Origin: Halobacteroidaceae bacterium
GTDB lineage: Bacteria > Bacillota > Halanaerobiia > B1SED10-174
NCBI GenBank assembly: GCA_003551665.1
Contig: PUNE01000128.1
Coordinates: 59,007 to 123,006 of the forward strand
DNA: 64,000 nt
Reading direction: 5' to 3'
Shown: in pieces, positions 20,301 to 28,953 of the stretch
How positions within the stretch are numbered: the stretch's first letter is position 1
Layout of the letters: every line of letters starts with the position of its first letter
Notes under the pieces: model-generated
The model's input: only the letters and a program-made list of their open reading frames with translations
Told to the model about the DNA's origin: nothing
Database searches by the model: none
Made by a program: the position numbers and the translations under genes

Positions 20301-21726
20301 CAATTCCGTAATCTGCCGCAAAAGCTTTTTCCGAGAATTCTTCTTTTATGTTAACTCCCAGCAATTCTGCCAGGTTTTCCAGGAAGGTTCCTGTTCCAGC
20401 AGCACAGACCGGGTTCATATTGTAATCAAAGAGAACACCGTTTTTTAACTGCAGGAACTTGGAATCTTCCCCGCCAATTTCAATAATGGCCAGGCTTTCT
20501 TTGGGCCCGTACATGTATTTTACCCCTTCTGCCTGGCAGGTAATTTCATCGACGGCATACTCGGCGTTAAGTATTTTCTGGGAAAGAAAACGGCCGGAAC
20601 CCGTCGTGCAGGCTTTTATGGGGGCGTCGCCGATCAGTTCACCGTATTTTTCCCGGACCTTTTTCATTAACTCCAGGACCTGCAGGGCAGGCCTCCCGGC
20701 AGTTGGCAGGTATACTCCACCAATTACTCTGCCATCGGCATCAAGCAGCGAGCACTTGGTAGAAACTGACCCGCAGTCAACCCCAAGGTAAACGGTTTCC
20801 AGGTTGAATTCAGCCGGGTCATTGTTTTTCGGGTCCATGTAGTGGACCCTGTTGGGATCAAGGGGAGGGAGGGGCCTGCTGGGCTTGTAGGGGCGGTTGA
20901 TAAGGTCGCTGATATTTATTTTATCCAGAGAAACCTCCTGGGCCCGGAAGGTGGCCCCCAGGGCGTTAATAAATTCATGGCGGTCGGGAATAACGATACT
21001 GGTTGCCTTTTCCTTACAGTAATTCTCCAGGTACTTCATTACAGCCCGGTTATTGGCCACACCACCGATTACAGCCAGGTCCCCGGTTCCGTTAATCCGG
21101 TTTTGAGCAACGTTGGTGGCTACAAGGTCAACAAGGGCTTTGGCCATACCGGCGGAAACGGCCGCCTGGGAAGCTCCTTCATTTATAGCATGGGTCATAT
21201 CTGATTTTGCGAATACAGCACAGCGGCCGGAAATTTTAACCGGGTCTTCAGCTTCAAGGGCAATTTCGGCCAGTTCCCTGTCATCAAAACCCATTCGGGT
21301 GGCCTGCTGGTACCAGAAAGAACCGCTCCCGGCAGCGCACTGGCCGTTCCGGTTAAAGAACTCCACTGTACCATCAGGTCCCAGCTCTAAGTAATACATA
21401 TTTTCATGGCCCAGGGAAAGGACTGCATCAACACTGGAATTAATATGACTGAGCCCCAGTTGTAGGGCTTCAACTTCCAGGGTTGGTTCGATTCCGGCCT
21501 CTTTTGCCAGAAGCCGGGAATTGCTTCCCGTTACCCCCAGCCTGATTATTTCTCCTTCATAACCTGCCAGAAGGTGTTTAAGGCATTTGCGGGCAGCCTC
21601 CAGAGGGCTGCCTGAATTGGGATAGGAAGCAGTTTCAATCTTGCCGTTTTGCTGCAGGACTCCTTTTACAGCGAAAATTCCCATATCCAAACCAATTGCT
21701 GGCAAATCGGATGACACAACTAGCAC
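17371..21726 (-). CDS. Giant acyl-CoA dehydratase activase-type protein (two BadF/BadG/BcrA/BcrD ASKHA domains, DUF2229 and HgdB-like region)
   Basis: GLDMGIFAVKG...GQCAAGSGSFWYQQ and GVDCGSVSTKCSLLD...NPVCAAGTGTFLENLAELLG, plus RAGLNYDLYPFFAAFFRELGARVV and a C-terminal HgdB-like part. Confidence 0.9.
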   Translation of the reverse strand: MLVVSSDLPAIGLDMGIFAVKGVLQQNGKIETASYPNSGSPLEAARKCLKHLLAGYEGEIIRLGVTGSNSRLLAKEAGIEPTLEVEALQLGLSHINSSVDAVLSLGHENMYYLELGPDGTVEFFNRNGQCAAGSGSFWYQQATRMGFDDRELAEIALEAEDPVKISGRCAVFAKSDMTHAINEGASQAAVSAGMAKALVDLVATNVAQNRINGTGDLAVIGGVANNRAVMKYLENYCKEKATSIVIPDRHEFINALGATFRAQEVSLDKINISDLINRPYKPSRPLPPLDPNRVHYMDPKNNDPAEFNLETVYLGVDCGSVSTKCSLLDADGRVIGGVYLPTAGRPALQVLELMKKVREKYGELIGDAPIKACTTGSGRFLSQKILNAEYAVDEITCQAEGVKYMYGPKESLAIIEIGGEDSKFLQLKNGVLFDYNMNPVCAAGTGTFLENLAELLGVNIKEEFSEKAFAADYGIDLGDTCTLLSQSALVSAAARGLPLSSQLASLAYSSARNYMNKTAENRALEGRLIFTGATAKNHALAAAFAGETGREIHVPANPELTGALGSALMAKFFSEKGDKPKFVFRSLNRLNSFQVEKKKCSAKCEHEHNCTLDIITFSDNSSFIYGDRCGRFSDLEKSVEGINLPDYISHRNKLFYQAAGEPSTTGPSVGLARAGLNYDLYPFFAAFFRELGARVVQSSESDQKTLERGKQMLNSDMCYPMEIIVGHYAELVDMDLDFIFSPEPIDLEALPWFPNWPRGFTCSLLQTQDRVVAESVDIPPEKHLYAQLNFRRGQKRIEKQLEPAARKLLGENFSREKFQMAVEKAYAAREKFSWDMEADAVKILEELKDYPDEVTAVFLGRSYTLYDDFVAKGSLEFARKRGLLPLTQDHFFELFRGFYEGRVNSPTLEPYREELIQYMGEVAEKTENIYPFQVQKMLTAAIMARFLNARAHETGLPIFNIVFQDPFKCGPNAMLRHFLGNLTGFLRLTLDEHTAPAGLITRLEAFKNTCRARRDSVIPPFLDATTHPISSQDWKRIYIPEPTRHASVFQALFRNKGIEAEILPRSTDHDLTLARKYVNGEECLPFIQNVQDFLEFIKDNPRVSQEKESVFFQGWACGPCRYGMYAPAQSLILNKAGHGDRRICSIKIDDVFKRFGLGFVIGAFDGMLAMDMLYKMLFASRPYEKEQGQSDELFRKHSNKLLDLLENHGFSTFQIIRGALLQEIENLLARASQEFLDVREQEADRPQIVLAGEFYVRIDDRCNQDIARKIEAAGGEVLMSPATEIFLYTAHITRQEAREAIKNDRQLGAFLTSQGYGWMLKVAHRHEQRMEKAAGKLLADQHEPRPEEIQKRALPYVSKHYGGEPPMTIGRTACFADRLRVGGAIFVAPFTCMPGSVVEAQQNALQEEIDIPVISIYYDGREDSNREEFIESLVYQASQKVKNKMQKEVKV

Positions 21727-21848
21727 CCCCCTAAAACTTCTCTCTTTTTAATTTCTTTGTTTTTAGCCAAAATCCTACAAAGACATAAAAACCCGGCAGG
21801 GTTCCGGTAAGAAGGTGCAGAAGTAGAAAGAGAAAGATATTTACCGGA

Positions 21849-22091
21849 TTGGAGGCGTTGGCCTTGGGGTTTCATTGTCCCAGCTGCTCGAAGAAAATTG
21901 AAAAGGATGAAAAAAAGTGTCCTCATTGTGGGAAGGTTTTGTTCTGGGAGGGAGAAAAACCCCAGACTCTTGAAGACAGGGCCAGGGAGAAGTCGGGATG
22001 TTTCCTTCTTGCACCGGGTCTTTACGCGCCTCTCCTGTTTCTGATCCTGATAATTATTCTGGGTTTGATTTTTGTCCTGCAGGGAGATTAA
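21849..22091 (+). CDS. Small zinc-ribbon membrane protein
   Basis: CPSCSKKIEKDEKKCPHCGK double CxxC followed by one hydrophobic C-terminal segment; start uncertain. Confidence 0.5.
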   Translation: MEALALGFHCPSCSKKIEKDEKKCPHCGKVLFWEGEKPQTLEDRAREKSGCFLLAPGLYAPLLFLILIIILGLIFVLQGD

Positions 22092-22450
22092 AACAGGTGC
22101 AAAACAATTGATATGAACAGGGCAGGGATACCCAGGCAGAAGAAATAAAGGGCACGGCCCATTCTTTCCTCCCGGCTATATTCTTTAGGAAGCTGGCCCC
22201 GTTCAGTAAGAAAATACTTAATAAGGAAAGAATCCCGGACTCCAAGGATGGCAGTCAGGGTGGTGAAAATTCCCAGGGCAAAAAATGCACCGAAGATAAA
22301 AGCTGCAATCTGTCCTGCCAGGGAAGGGGACGGGGTGTTTCCCCGCATATAAAGGACCAGGAGAATAATCGGAATACTGGTAATGACAATAATCAACCCT
22401 TTTTTCAGGGCTTCAGGCAATAAAGTCCGGTAATCTTTCAATAGAATCAT
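22088..22450 (-). CDS. Hypothetical membrane protein
   Basis: Three hydrophobic segments; ATG 22450 preceded by GGAAGG preferred to the track's 22510. Confidence 0.6.
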   Translation of the reverse strand: MILLKDYRTLLPEALKKGLIIVITSIPIILLVLYMRGNTPSPSLAGQIAAFIFGAFFALGIFTTLTAILGVRDSFLIKYFLTERGQLPKEYSREERMGRALYFFCLGIPALFISIVLHLF

Positions 22451-22541
22451 CCTTCCGGGTATATAGTCCATATATAGAATAGAGAAAAAGGGAGCAGGTG
22501 TCAACTCCACATGACCTGTTATCCTTTAGGGGTGATGCTCA

Positions 22542-22925
22542 GTGGAGGAATTCTCCGTTCATTTTCTTCCGCTTTTACAACGGCTTTTTATTCTGTTGGT
22601 GTTGCTGTTTATTATCAGTGCAGCCCATGCTTTTATTGAAAACATTAAGATTCCCGGCCGAACGCCTCCTCTGGAAATTGAGTACATGGGAACTCAATTC
22701 CGGGCCAGGAGGTTATTGATTGGGATTTCGGGGGCTGTTTTTTTAAACCTTCTCCTAATTTTATTCAATCCCCTGGTGCAGTCTTTTTTTGGAGGGCAAC
22801 CCTTTTTCATTGCTTACCTGTTTCTGGTTTTCCTGGGCGGAGCTGCAGTAGTGTATTGTTTTGACCAGTTTATTTTTCTCTCGGGTGTGGCCGGGGTTTT
22901 TCTGAGCAATATATTGAAAAAGTAA
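22542..22925 (+). CDS. Hypothetical membrane protein
   Basis: 127 aa with four hydrophobic stretches. Confidence 0.6.
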   Translation: MEEFSVHFLPLLQRLFILLVLLFIISAAHAFIENIKIPGRTPPLEIEYMGTQFRARRLLIGISGAVFLNLLLILFNPLVQSFFGGQPFFIAYLFLVFLGGAAVVYCFDQFIFLSGVAGVFLSNILKK

Positions 22926-23039
22926 ACCAAAGGGATTCGGGGAAACAGTTGGATTTAAGCCCAGAGAGGTTGCGGATTTCCTATTATCATGTTATCTTAT
23001 TAACTGAAAAACGAGGTAATCCAATCGGGAGGGTCTTCT

Positions 23040-24824
23040 GTGAATAACCAGGCTAAAGAGAATGAGCAAATCCAATACGATAATTACTGGACTCTGCTCA
23101 AGAAATTCTATTTCACCTATCTAGTTCCCAAAAAAGGAGTTTTTTTCCTGGTTCAGTTCGGTCACATACTGGGGGCTGCCTTTACACTGATTCCGCCCCT
23201 GATTATCAGGGAAATTATTGACGAGGCTATCCCCAGCGGTGTAATGGAAAGAATAATTATTCTGGTTCTTTTTGCCCTGGGAGTTTATCTGCTGGAATCT
23301 GTAACCAGAGGATTTAAACAGTACTATGGACATGTTGTGGCCCAGGAAATTACCCGGGATATGCGCAACGACTTGTATTCTCATTACCAGAAGTTAACCC
23401 TTGGTTTTCACGATAACAAAAAAACAGGGGAATTGATGTCCCGGGTTGTTGATGACCTGAACCGGATGCAGGAATTTGTCCACCACGGACCAGAGGCTCT
23501 TGTTGGATCCCTGGCACTTCTTTTGGGTACTGTAGGGGTTATGTTTTACCTGAGCCCCCGCTTAACCCTGGTGGCACTGATTTTTGTTCCCATTCTTTTA
23601 ATTTTCTCCCGCTTTATGCTAAAAAATATGCACATGGCTTTCCGTGAAACGAGGGAACGAAAGGCCATCATGCACGATCGCCTGGAGGACAACCTGGCCG
23701 GAATCCAGATAATTAAGGCATTTGCCAACGAAGAATTTGAGTTCAATCGGTTTTCCTTTACCAACGAAAAACACAAAGAAGCAAGATTTAAGGCAATTAA
23801 ATATATGAGCATCCTGTTTCCCGGGTCACGGCTGATGAATGCTTTCGGTATTTTAACCGTCCTCAGCTATGGCGGTTACATGGTTGTAATTGGAGAGATT
23901 ACAGTGGGAACCATCGTTGCTTTTTACGGTTTTCTGATGCAGTTCCGGGTACCTCTCCTGCAGCTTGTGCACATGACAGAGGGGCTGAGCCGTTTTTTTG
24001 CCAGCACCGAGCGCTTTTTCAACCACCTGGAACTGGAACCTGATTTCCAGGAAAAGCCAGATGGTTTTAGAAAAACTGTAAAGGGAGAAGTTGAATTTAA
24101 AGGTGTCCATTTTTCCTACCAGCAGGGAGAACAGGTTTTAAAAGGAATTAACTTCAGGGTCGGCAAGCAGGAATCGGTAGCCCTTGTTGGCCCCAGTGGA
24201 GCTGGGAAAACAAGTATTATCCGATTGATTCCCCGTCTGTATGAAGCTGACAGGGGGCAGATACTGGTTGATGGAGTGGATGTGAGGGAATGGAACCTTA
24301 AAGACCTGCGGGCCTCCATGGCAATGGTCATGCAGGATGATTACCTGTTTTCTGATTCAGTTGCAGAGAATATTGCTTACGGGAGACCGGATGCAACCAG
24401 GGATGAAATCGTTGAAGCGGCAAAGGCGGCCAATGCCCACCAGTTTATAAAAGAACTTCCGGATGGTTATGAAACAGCTGTAGGTCAGCGGGGCCTCAAG
24501 CTCTCAGGAGGGCAGCGCCAGCGAGTATCCCTGGCCCGTGCTTTCCTCAAGGATCCCAGCATCTTAATTCTGGACGAGGCCACCTCTGCCGTGGACATTC
24601 AGACTGAAAAGCTGATCCAGGAAGCAATTGCCCGAATTACCGCCAACAGGACAACTTTTATCATTGCCCACAGGCTTTCTACCATTCGCAATGCAGATGA
24701 GATTCTTTTTATTGAAGATGGGCAGGTTAAAGAAAGAGGGACTCATCAGGAATTAATGGCACGAGAAGGTGAGTATGCCCGGTATTACCGGATGCAGTTT
24801 GCTAAAGAGCAATCGGCATCTTAA
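23040..24824 (+). CDS. ABC exporter (fused TM and ATPase, MdlB/MsbA type)
   Basis: TM domain, GPSGAGKTSI Walker A, LSGGQRQR signature, ILDEATSAVD Walker B. Confidence 0.95.
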   Translation: MNNQAKENEQIQYDNYWTLLKKFYFTYLVPKKGVFFLVQFGHILGAAFTLIPPLIIREIIDEAIPSGVMERIIILVLFALGVYLLESVTRGFKQYYGHVVAQEITRDMRNDLYSHYQKLTLGFHDNKKTGELMSRVVDDLNRMQEFVHHGPEALVGSLALLLGTVGVMFYLSPRLTLVALIFVPILLIFSRFMLKNMHMAFRETRERKAIMHDRLEDNLAGIQIIKAFANEEFEFNRFSFTNEKHKEARFKAIKYMSILFPGSRLMNAFGILTVLSYGGYMVVIGEITVGTIVAFYGFLMQFRVPLLQLVHMTEGLSRFFASTERFFNHLELEPDFQEKPDGFRKTVKGEVEFKGVHFSYQQGEQVLKGINFRVGKQESVALVGPSGAGKTSIIRLIPRLYEADRGQILVDGVDVREWNLKDLRASMAMVMQDDYLFSDSVAENIAYGRPDATRDEIVEAAKAANAHQFIKELPDGYETAVGQRGLKLSGGQRQRVSLARAFLKDPSILILDEATSAVDIQTEKLIQEAIARITANRTTFIIAHRLSTIRNADEILFIEDGQVKERGTHQELMAREGEYARYYRMQFAKEQSAS

Positions 24825-24839
24825 AAAAGGACGAGGAAG

Positions 24840-25601
24840 GTGATCCTGTTGTTTATGGGGCGGATTTTGTTTCTTGTTTTTAGTTTGCTTGTTATTGGAC
24901 CATTTGTTCAGGCTGATGAAATGCACACGGGAGAATTTACCATGATCAGGGAATCAGAATGGGAAATGCTCACAGCTTTTGTCGAAGATGCCCCCTATTC
25001 TGATCCGGGAGAATTTTTACACGAAGCGGATAGTTACATTGAAGAAATCAGTACCTTTCTCGGGCGGGAAAACTGGAGCCAGGAAATTTACCGGGGCAGG
25101 GTGGAATTTATTGCAGCACGCCACCTGCCAAGCTATACCGTGGGAACAAGCATAATTGGCCTTAATGCCCACAACTTTGCTATGAATAATTCCCCTACTG
25201 CAAGGGAAATTGCCTGCCTGATACTGCGGGGCTTTAATTCTTATTCCCTAAAAATCGGACTGGCTTCGGTAATGCAGGATCAGTTTGGCCAGAATGTTGC
25301 TCCCTATAATCTGGGTCAGGACCCTCATGAGCTGGCCAAACTCTACCTTGATAAGGAATTTTTGCTCCAGACTGTGGGAGAAAAGGGCTACCCCTTCCAC
25401 CTGGGTCTTTACCCGGCAGGGAGAGAGCGGGAAGCCTTTTTTATCCTCAGCCATTCCTTTGTTAAATTCCTCCTGGATGAAAGAGGGATTTCGGGAGTAA
25501 TGGAAGTTTATGATGCTCCAGATCTGTATTCAGCCTACCGGGAGGTCTTTGGCAGGGACCTGGAAGACCTGCGCTGGGATTGGCTGGAACACCTCCAGTA
25601 A
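24840..25601 (+). CDS. Secreted protein resembling a peptidase MA/gluzincin fold without HExxH
   Basis: Signal peptide; C-terminus FFILSHSFVKFLLDERGISGVMEVYDAPDLYSAYREVFGRDLEDLRWDWLEHL; REIACLI sits where HExxH is expected. Confidence 0.6.
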   Translation: MILLFMGRILFLVFSLLVIGPFVQADEMHTGEFTMIRESEWEMLTAFVEDAPYSDPGEFLHEADSYIEEISTFLGRENWSQEIYRGRVEFIAARHLPSYTVGTSIIGLNAHNFAMNNSPTAREIACLILRGFNSYSLKIGLASVMQDQFGQNVAPYNLGQDPHELAKLYLDKEFLLQTVGEKGYPFHLGLYPAGREREAFFILSHSFVKFLLDERGISGVMEVYDAPDLYSAYREVFGRDLEDLRWDWLEHLQ

Positions 25602-25629
25602 AGAAAAACACAAAGAGGGCTTGCAATAA

Positions 25630-25812
25630 TTTTGATCAGGCTGGAAAAAGTATGGAAACCCTATGGAGAAGTGGTCCCTCTACTGGATTTGATCCTATCC
25701 TTAAACCCGGCGTAATTTACGGGCTTGTGGGACCTAACCGAGCAGAGAAAACAATTACCCTAAATAGATTAGCAAACCTCCTGCCTCCAGACGGGGGCAG
25801 GTTTTTTTTATT
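25630..25812 (+). pseudogene. ABC transporter ATPase N-terminal relic
   Basis: Frame A: ILIRLEKVWKPYGEVVPLLDLILSL; frame B: KPGVIYGLVGPNRAEKTITLNRLANLLPPDGG, a Walker A decayed from GPNGAGKTTT with a frameshift near 25700. Confidence 0.7.
25780..25809 (+). terminator. Intrinsic terminator inside the ABC relic
   Basis: CCTGCCTCC-AGAC-GGGGGCAGG then TTTTTTT. Confidence 0.85.
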
Positions 25813-26035
25813 GATTTTATGTGGCCCGATTTGAATTTAAGCCCGATCAGAAAGAACGAATTCTTTCCTCCTTTCCTTGGCCAGGTTATTCTGGTAAATT
25901 ATTCGGTTAACCTGGTGAACGGGGAGCCTGAAATGGCAATAATTGTGGTTTTTCTGGCCGGGAGTTGCCTGAGCCGTAAAGGTCAGACAGCAGATCCTTA
26001 ACCTGTCTGAAGCCCCCCTGGGCATTTGAAAATTA

Positions 26036-26060
26036 AAAAGCGGGCGCACGAAGCGCCCGC
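26036..26060 (-). terminator. Terminator of the iorAB operon
   Basis: GCGGGCGC-TTCGT-GCGCCCGC then TTTTTAA on the minus strand. Confidence 0.8.
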
Positions 26061-26064
26061 CTGA

Positions 26065-26640
26065 TTACCCCGGGAAAACCCTCGAAAAAATTTCCAGATT
26101 TTTTTCCAGGACCTTACCTGCCATCAGGTCCTGCAGGGCGAGGCTGAAATGCCCTTTTTTCAGACCGGGAATTAAATTTTCCCGGGCCAGGGTGGCCAGG
26201 ATAACAACGTTTTCCATGCGGGGATCTTCCAGTTCAATTTTTTCCGCTAAAACTTTTTTTATGTTGCGCTGGTTGCATTCTGCGGCTATGGCTGCTCGGA
26301 CATCCTGGCGATCTTCTCTTATTCTGACCGCCAAAGGCTGCCATTCAGTTGGGGAGTACAGGAGGGTGCCCCCGTCTCGCAGGAAATTATTGGTTCCCCG
26401 CAGGGCTTCATTTATTTCCAGGGCAATAACCAGATCGGCCCTACCCCGGAGAACAAGGGGGGAATGGGAGGGCCCGATCCGGATAAAGGATTCGACCACA
26501 CCTCCACGTTGGGCCAGGCCATGGGTATCGACACCCTGGACCTTGAACCCGGCATGATCAATAGCTCTGACCAGGGTTTCACTGAGCAAACCGATTCCCT
26601 GTCCCCCTACACCGATTAAATAAATATCAAACTTATCCAT
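26065..26640 (-). CDS. iorB: Indolepyruvate:ferredoxin oxidoreductase beta subunit
   Basis: MDKFDIYLIGVGGQGIGLLSETLVRA...GLAQRGGVVESFIRIG (POR gamma-type domain). Start moved to ATG 26640. Confidence 0.9.
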   Translation of the reverse strand: MDKFDIYLIGVGGQGIGLLSETLVRAIDHAGFKVQGVDTHGLAQRGGVVESFIRIGPSHSPLVLRGRADLVIALEINEALRGTNNFLRDGGTLLYSPTEWQPLAVRIREDRQDVRAAIAAECNQRNIKKVLAEKIELEDPRMENVVILATLARENLIPGLKKGHFSLALQDLMAGKVLEKNLEIFSRVFPG

Positions 26641-26653
26641 GGTCCTGACCCCC

Positions 26654-28561
26654 CTATTTCTTGATTTCGATGGCCTGCACTGGACAGGTCTGAATACAGG
26701 AGCCATCGCCTATGCAAAGATCTTCGTGAACCCAGACTGTGCCATCTTTTTCCAGTTGGAATGATGGGCAACCAAATGCGGAAACACAGGCGTGAATTTC
26801 CCTGCATTTTTCGGTTATCCTGACATTTTTCAGAGCAAAGCCCTTTTTCCGCTGTTCGCGAGAGAATTTCAACATGCAGGGGTGTTTGGCTATTACCACG
26901 CTGAAACCCTCAAAGGCCAGGGCTTCCTTAACATATTCAGTAAGCTTTTTCTGGTTGTAGGTGTCAACTTCCAGAATTTTTTCCACTCCAAGGCTTTCCA
27001 GGAGAGGAGCTATGGCAATTTTTTTGGTTTTGCCCCGGACATTACGACCGCTGCCGGGGTTGTCCTGATGTCCTGTCATGGCAGTAGTGTCATTTTCCAT
27101 AATAACCAGGGTAAAGTCGTGCTGGTTGAAAACCGAGTTAATTATTCCCGGGAGTCCAGCATGAAACAGGGTTGAATCTCCTAAAAAGGCCAGGACCTTT
27201 TTACTGGTATTGAAAAGAGAAAGCCCCGAGGCCGTTCCACTGCAGTGGCCCATGCTCAAAAGGACCTGACCAAGAGAATAAGGAGGGAGATAGCCCAGGG
27301 TGTGGCAGCCAATATCAGCTACGGAAATATGGTCTTCATCCAGGGCTTTATTTATGGCGTAAAAAGCTGATCTGTGGCCGCAACCGGGGCACATCTGGGG
27401 AGGGCGGGGAATGGCCTGATGAAGTGGCTTTTTCTCCTCCCGGGGCCGTAGCAGATCGGGCCAATTTTTTTCCAGCACATCCCAGACCTTGTCAGGGGTA
27501 TATTCTCCAATCCAGTCATCAAGGTCAACTTTACCTTCAATAATTGTGTTCAGGTTATGGTCGTAGGCCAGTGACTTGATTTTCTGTTCCAGGAAATCGT
27601 CCAGCTCTTCCAGGATTTTAACTTCTCCATTGTCCTTTAAAAAATTAATAACCAGTTTCTCAGGCAAAGGGTGGACCACCCCAAGGCGGAGAATATTTAC
27701 GCTTTGTTCCATTTCGGGAATAATGTCCATAAGCGATTTAAAGGGGAGACCTGCGGTGATAATCCCCCGATCTGCCCCGTTATTGATAATTTCGTTAAAA
27801 GGAGATACCTCAATATCTTTCTGGAAATCTTTTAATCTCTGCAGTGCAATTTTTTTCAACTCAAAAACCGAAGCTGTCAGGGGAATATAGGGGCCAAATT
27901 TTTCCGGGGAAAAGCCAGGTTCGTTGTTGGGCTCAGTTATTTTTAGCCCCGAAAAATCAATAATCTGTTTGGCATGGCAGACGTGGGTTGTCAGCCTGAG
28001 GACCACAGGCATATGTTTTTCCCTTGATATTCTCACTGCTTCCTTGAACATTGCATAGGCTTCGCGGGGGTCCTGGGGTTCAAAAATTGGTATGTAGGAA
28101 AGGCGGGCGAAGTGGCGGTTATCCTGTTCATTCTGTGAAGAATTGGCCCCGGGGTCATCGCCCAGGACAATTACCATTCCTCCGGGAATATCCATTAACC
28201 CCAACTGGATAAAGGAATCGGAAGCAACGTTGAGTCCCACGCTTTTGAAAAAAACGCAAGAAGTATGCCCATTAACTGCTGCTCCAAAGGCAACTTCCAG
28301 GGCAACCTTTTCATTTACGGAGAATTCGAAATATAGAGGATTATTTTCCGGGGGGAGGGAGGTTATGGCAGCTCCGATTTCCGGGGTCGGAGAACCGGGA
28401 TAGGAAGTTACTACCCGAACCCCACTTTCCAGCATGGCTCTAACCAGGGCATAATTGCCCATTAAAAGCTCGGAAAATGGTTCGGGATTAAGTAAAACAT
28501 CACCAAGCTTTTTCAAAATTTCCCCTCCTCGAATAATAATATTTAGACCAATCATGCCCAA
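26654..28561 (-). CDS. iorA: Indolepyruvate:ferredoxin oxidoreductase alpha subunit
   Basis: LLMGNYALVRAMLESGVRVVTSYPGSPTPEI, MCPGCGHRSAFYAIN, LGDSTLFHAGLPGIIN, C-terminal 4Fe-4S CIGDGSCIQTCPVQAIE. Confidence 0.94.
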   Translation of the reverse strand: MGMIGLNIIIRGGEILKKLGDVLLNPEPFSELLMGNYALVRAMLESGVRVVTSYPGSPTPEIGAAITSLPPENNPLYFEFSVNEKVALEVAFGAAVNGHTSCVFFKSVGLNVASDSFIQLGLMDIPGGMVIVLGDDPGANSSQNEQDNRHFARLSYIPIFEPQDPREAYAMFKEAVRISREKHMPVVLRLTTHVCHAKQIIDFSGLKITEPNNEPGFSPEKFGPYIPLTASVFELKKIALQRLKDFQKDIEVSPFNEIINNGADRGIITAGLPFKSLMDIIPEMEQSVNILRLGVVHPLPEKLVINFLKDNGEVKILEELDDFLEQKIKSLAYDHNLNTIIEGKVDLDDWIGEYTPDKVWDVLEKNWPDLLRPREEKKPLHQAIPRPPQMCPGCGHRSAFYAINKALDEDHISVADIGCHTLGYLPPYSLGQVLLSMGHCSGTASGLSLFNTSKKVLAFLGDSTLFHAGLPGIINSVFNQHDFTLVIMENDTTAMTGHQDNPGSGRNVRGKTKKIAIAPLLESLGVEKILEVDTYNQKKLTEYVKEALAFEGFSVVIAKHPCMLKFSREQRKKGFALKNVRITEKCREIHACVSAFGCPSFQLEKDGTVWVHEDLCIGDGSCIQTCPVQAIEIKK

Positions 28562-28621
28562 CTAATCATTGTTAAATCCATAAAAGGAATATTTGTGTTC
28601 CATTAGCATTAATAGTCCCTG

Positions 28622-28722
28622 TTGTGGATTTGTGGTAAACGCCGCAGGCGTTTTCCAAGCAGTTGTGGAGCCTGTGGATAACTTGTTATCCAGCATGACC
28701 CACAACTGCGGCAAATCCACAA
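28622..28722. repeat. Compound palindrome/three-way-junction element with TGTGGA (DnaA-box-like) motifs
   Basis: Outer arms TTGTGGATTTG (28622-28632)/CAAATCCACAA (28712-28722); inner arms GCAGTTGTGG (28659-28668)/CCACAACTGC (28700-28709); apex TGGATAACTTGTTATCCA (28675-28692); side hairpin AAACGCC-GCA-GGCGTTT (28637-28653). Confidence 0.85.
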
Positions 28723-28760
28723 TTCTATTTTATAACTTGAATTTGGGGGCCATCTTTTTT

Positions 28761-28776
28761 AATAGTAATTACTATT
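28761..28776. promoter_or_regulatory. 16 bp perfect palindrome, possible operator
   Basis: AATAGTAATTACTATT in the divergent iorA / amidohydrolase intergenic region. Confidence 0.4.
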
Positions 28777-28953
28777 TCGCGGTAGAAGGCTAAAAACCTG
28801 CAAATAGGTAGAGAAACAGGAGAAAAAGGAAAAATTGGATATTTTTCTACTGGAGGAAGGAAGGAGAAGGGAAAAGGAGAATTTAAAGGTAAGGAAATTT
28901 TCCTGGCTTTTGGTTTGGCCAGATTAAATCCAGCCTGAGGAGCTCAAAAGCAG

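Noticed and set aside
28622-28722. Chromosomal replication origin (DnaA boxes)
   Set aside because: No dnaA, dnaN or AT-rich unwinding region nearby, and the TGTGGA motifs are arranged as palindrome arms rather than clustered boxes next to oriC genes.
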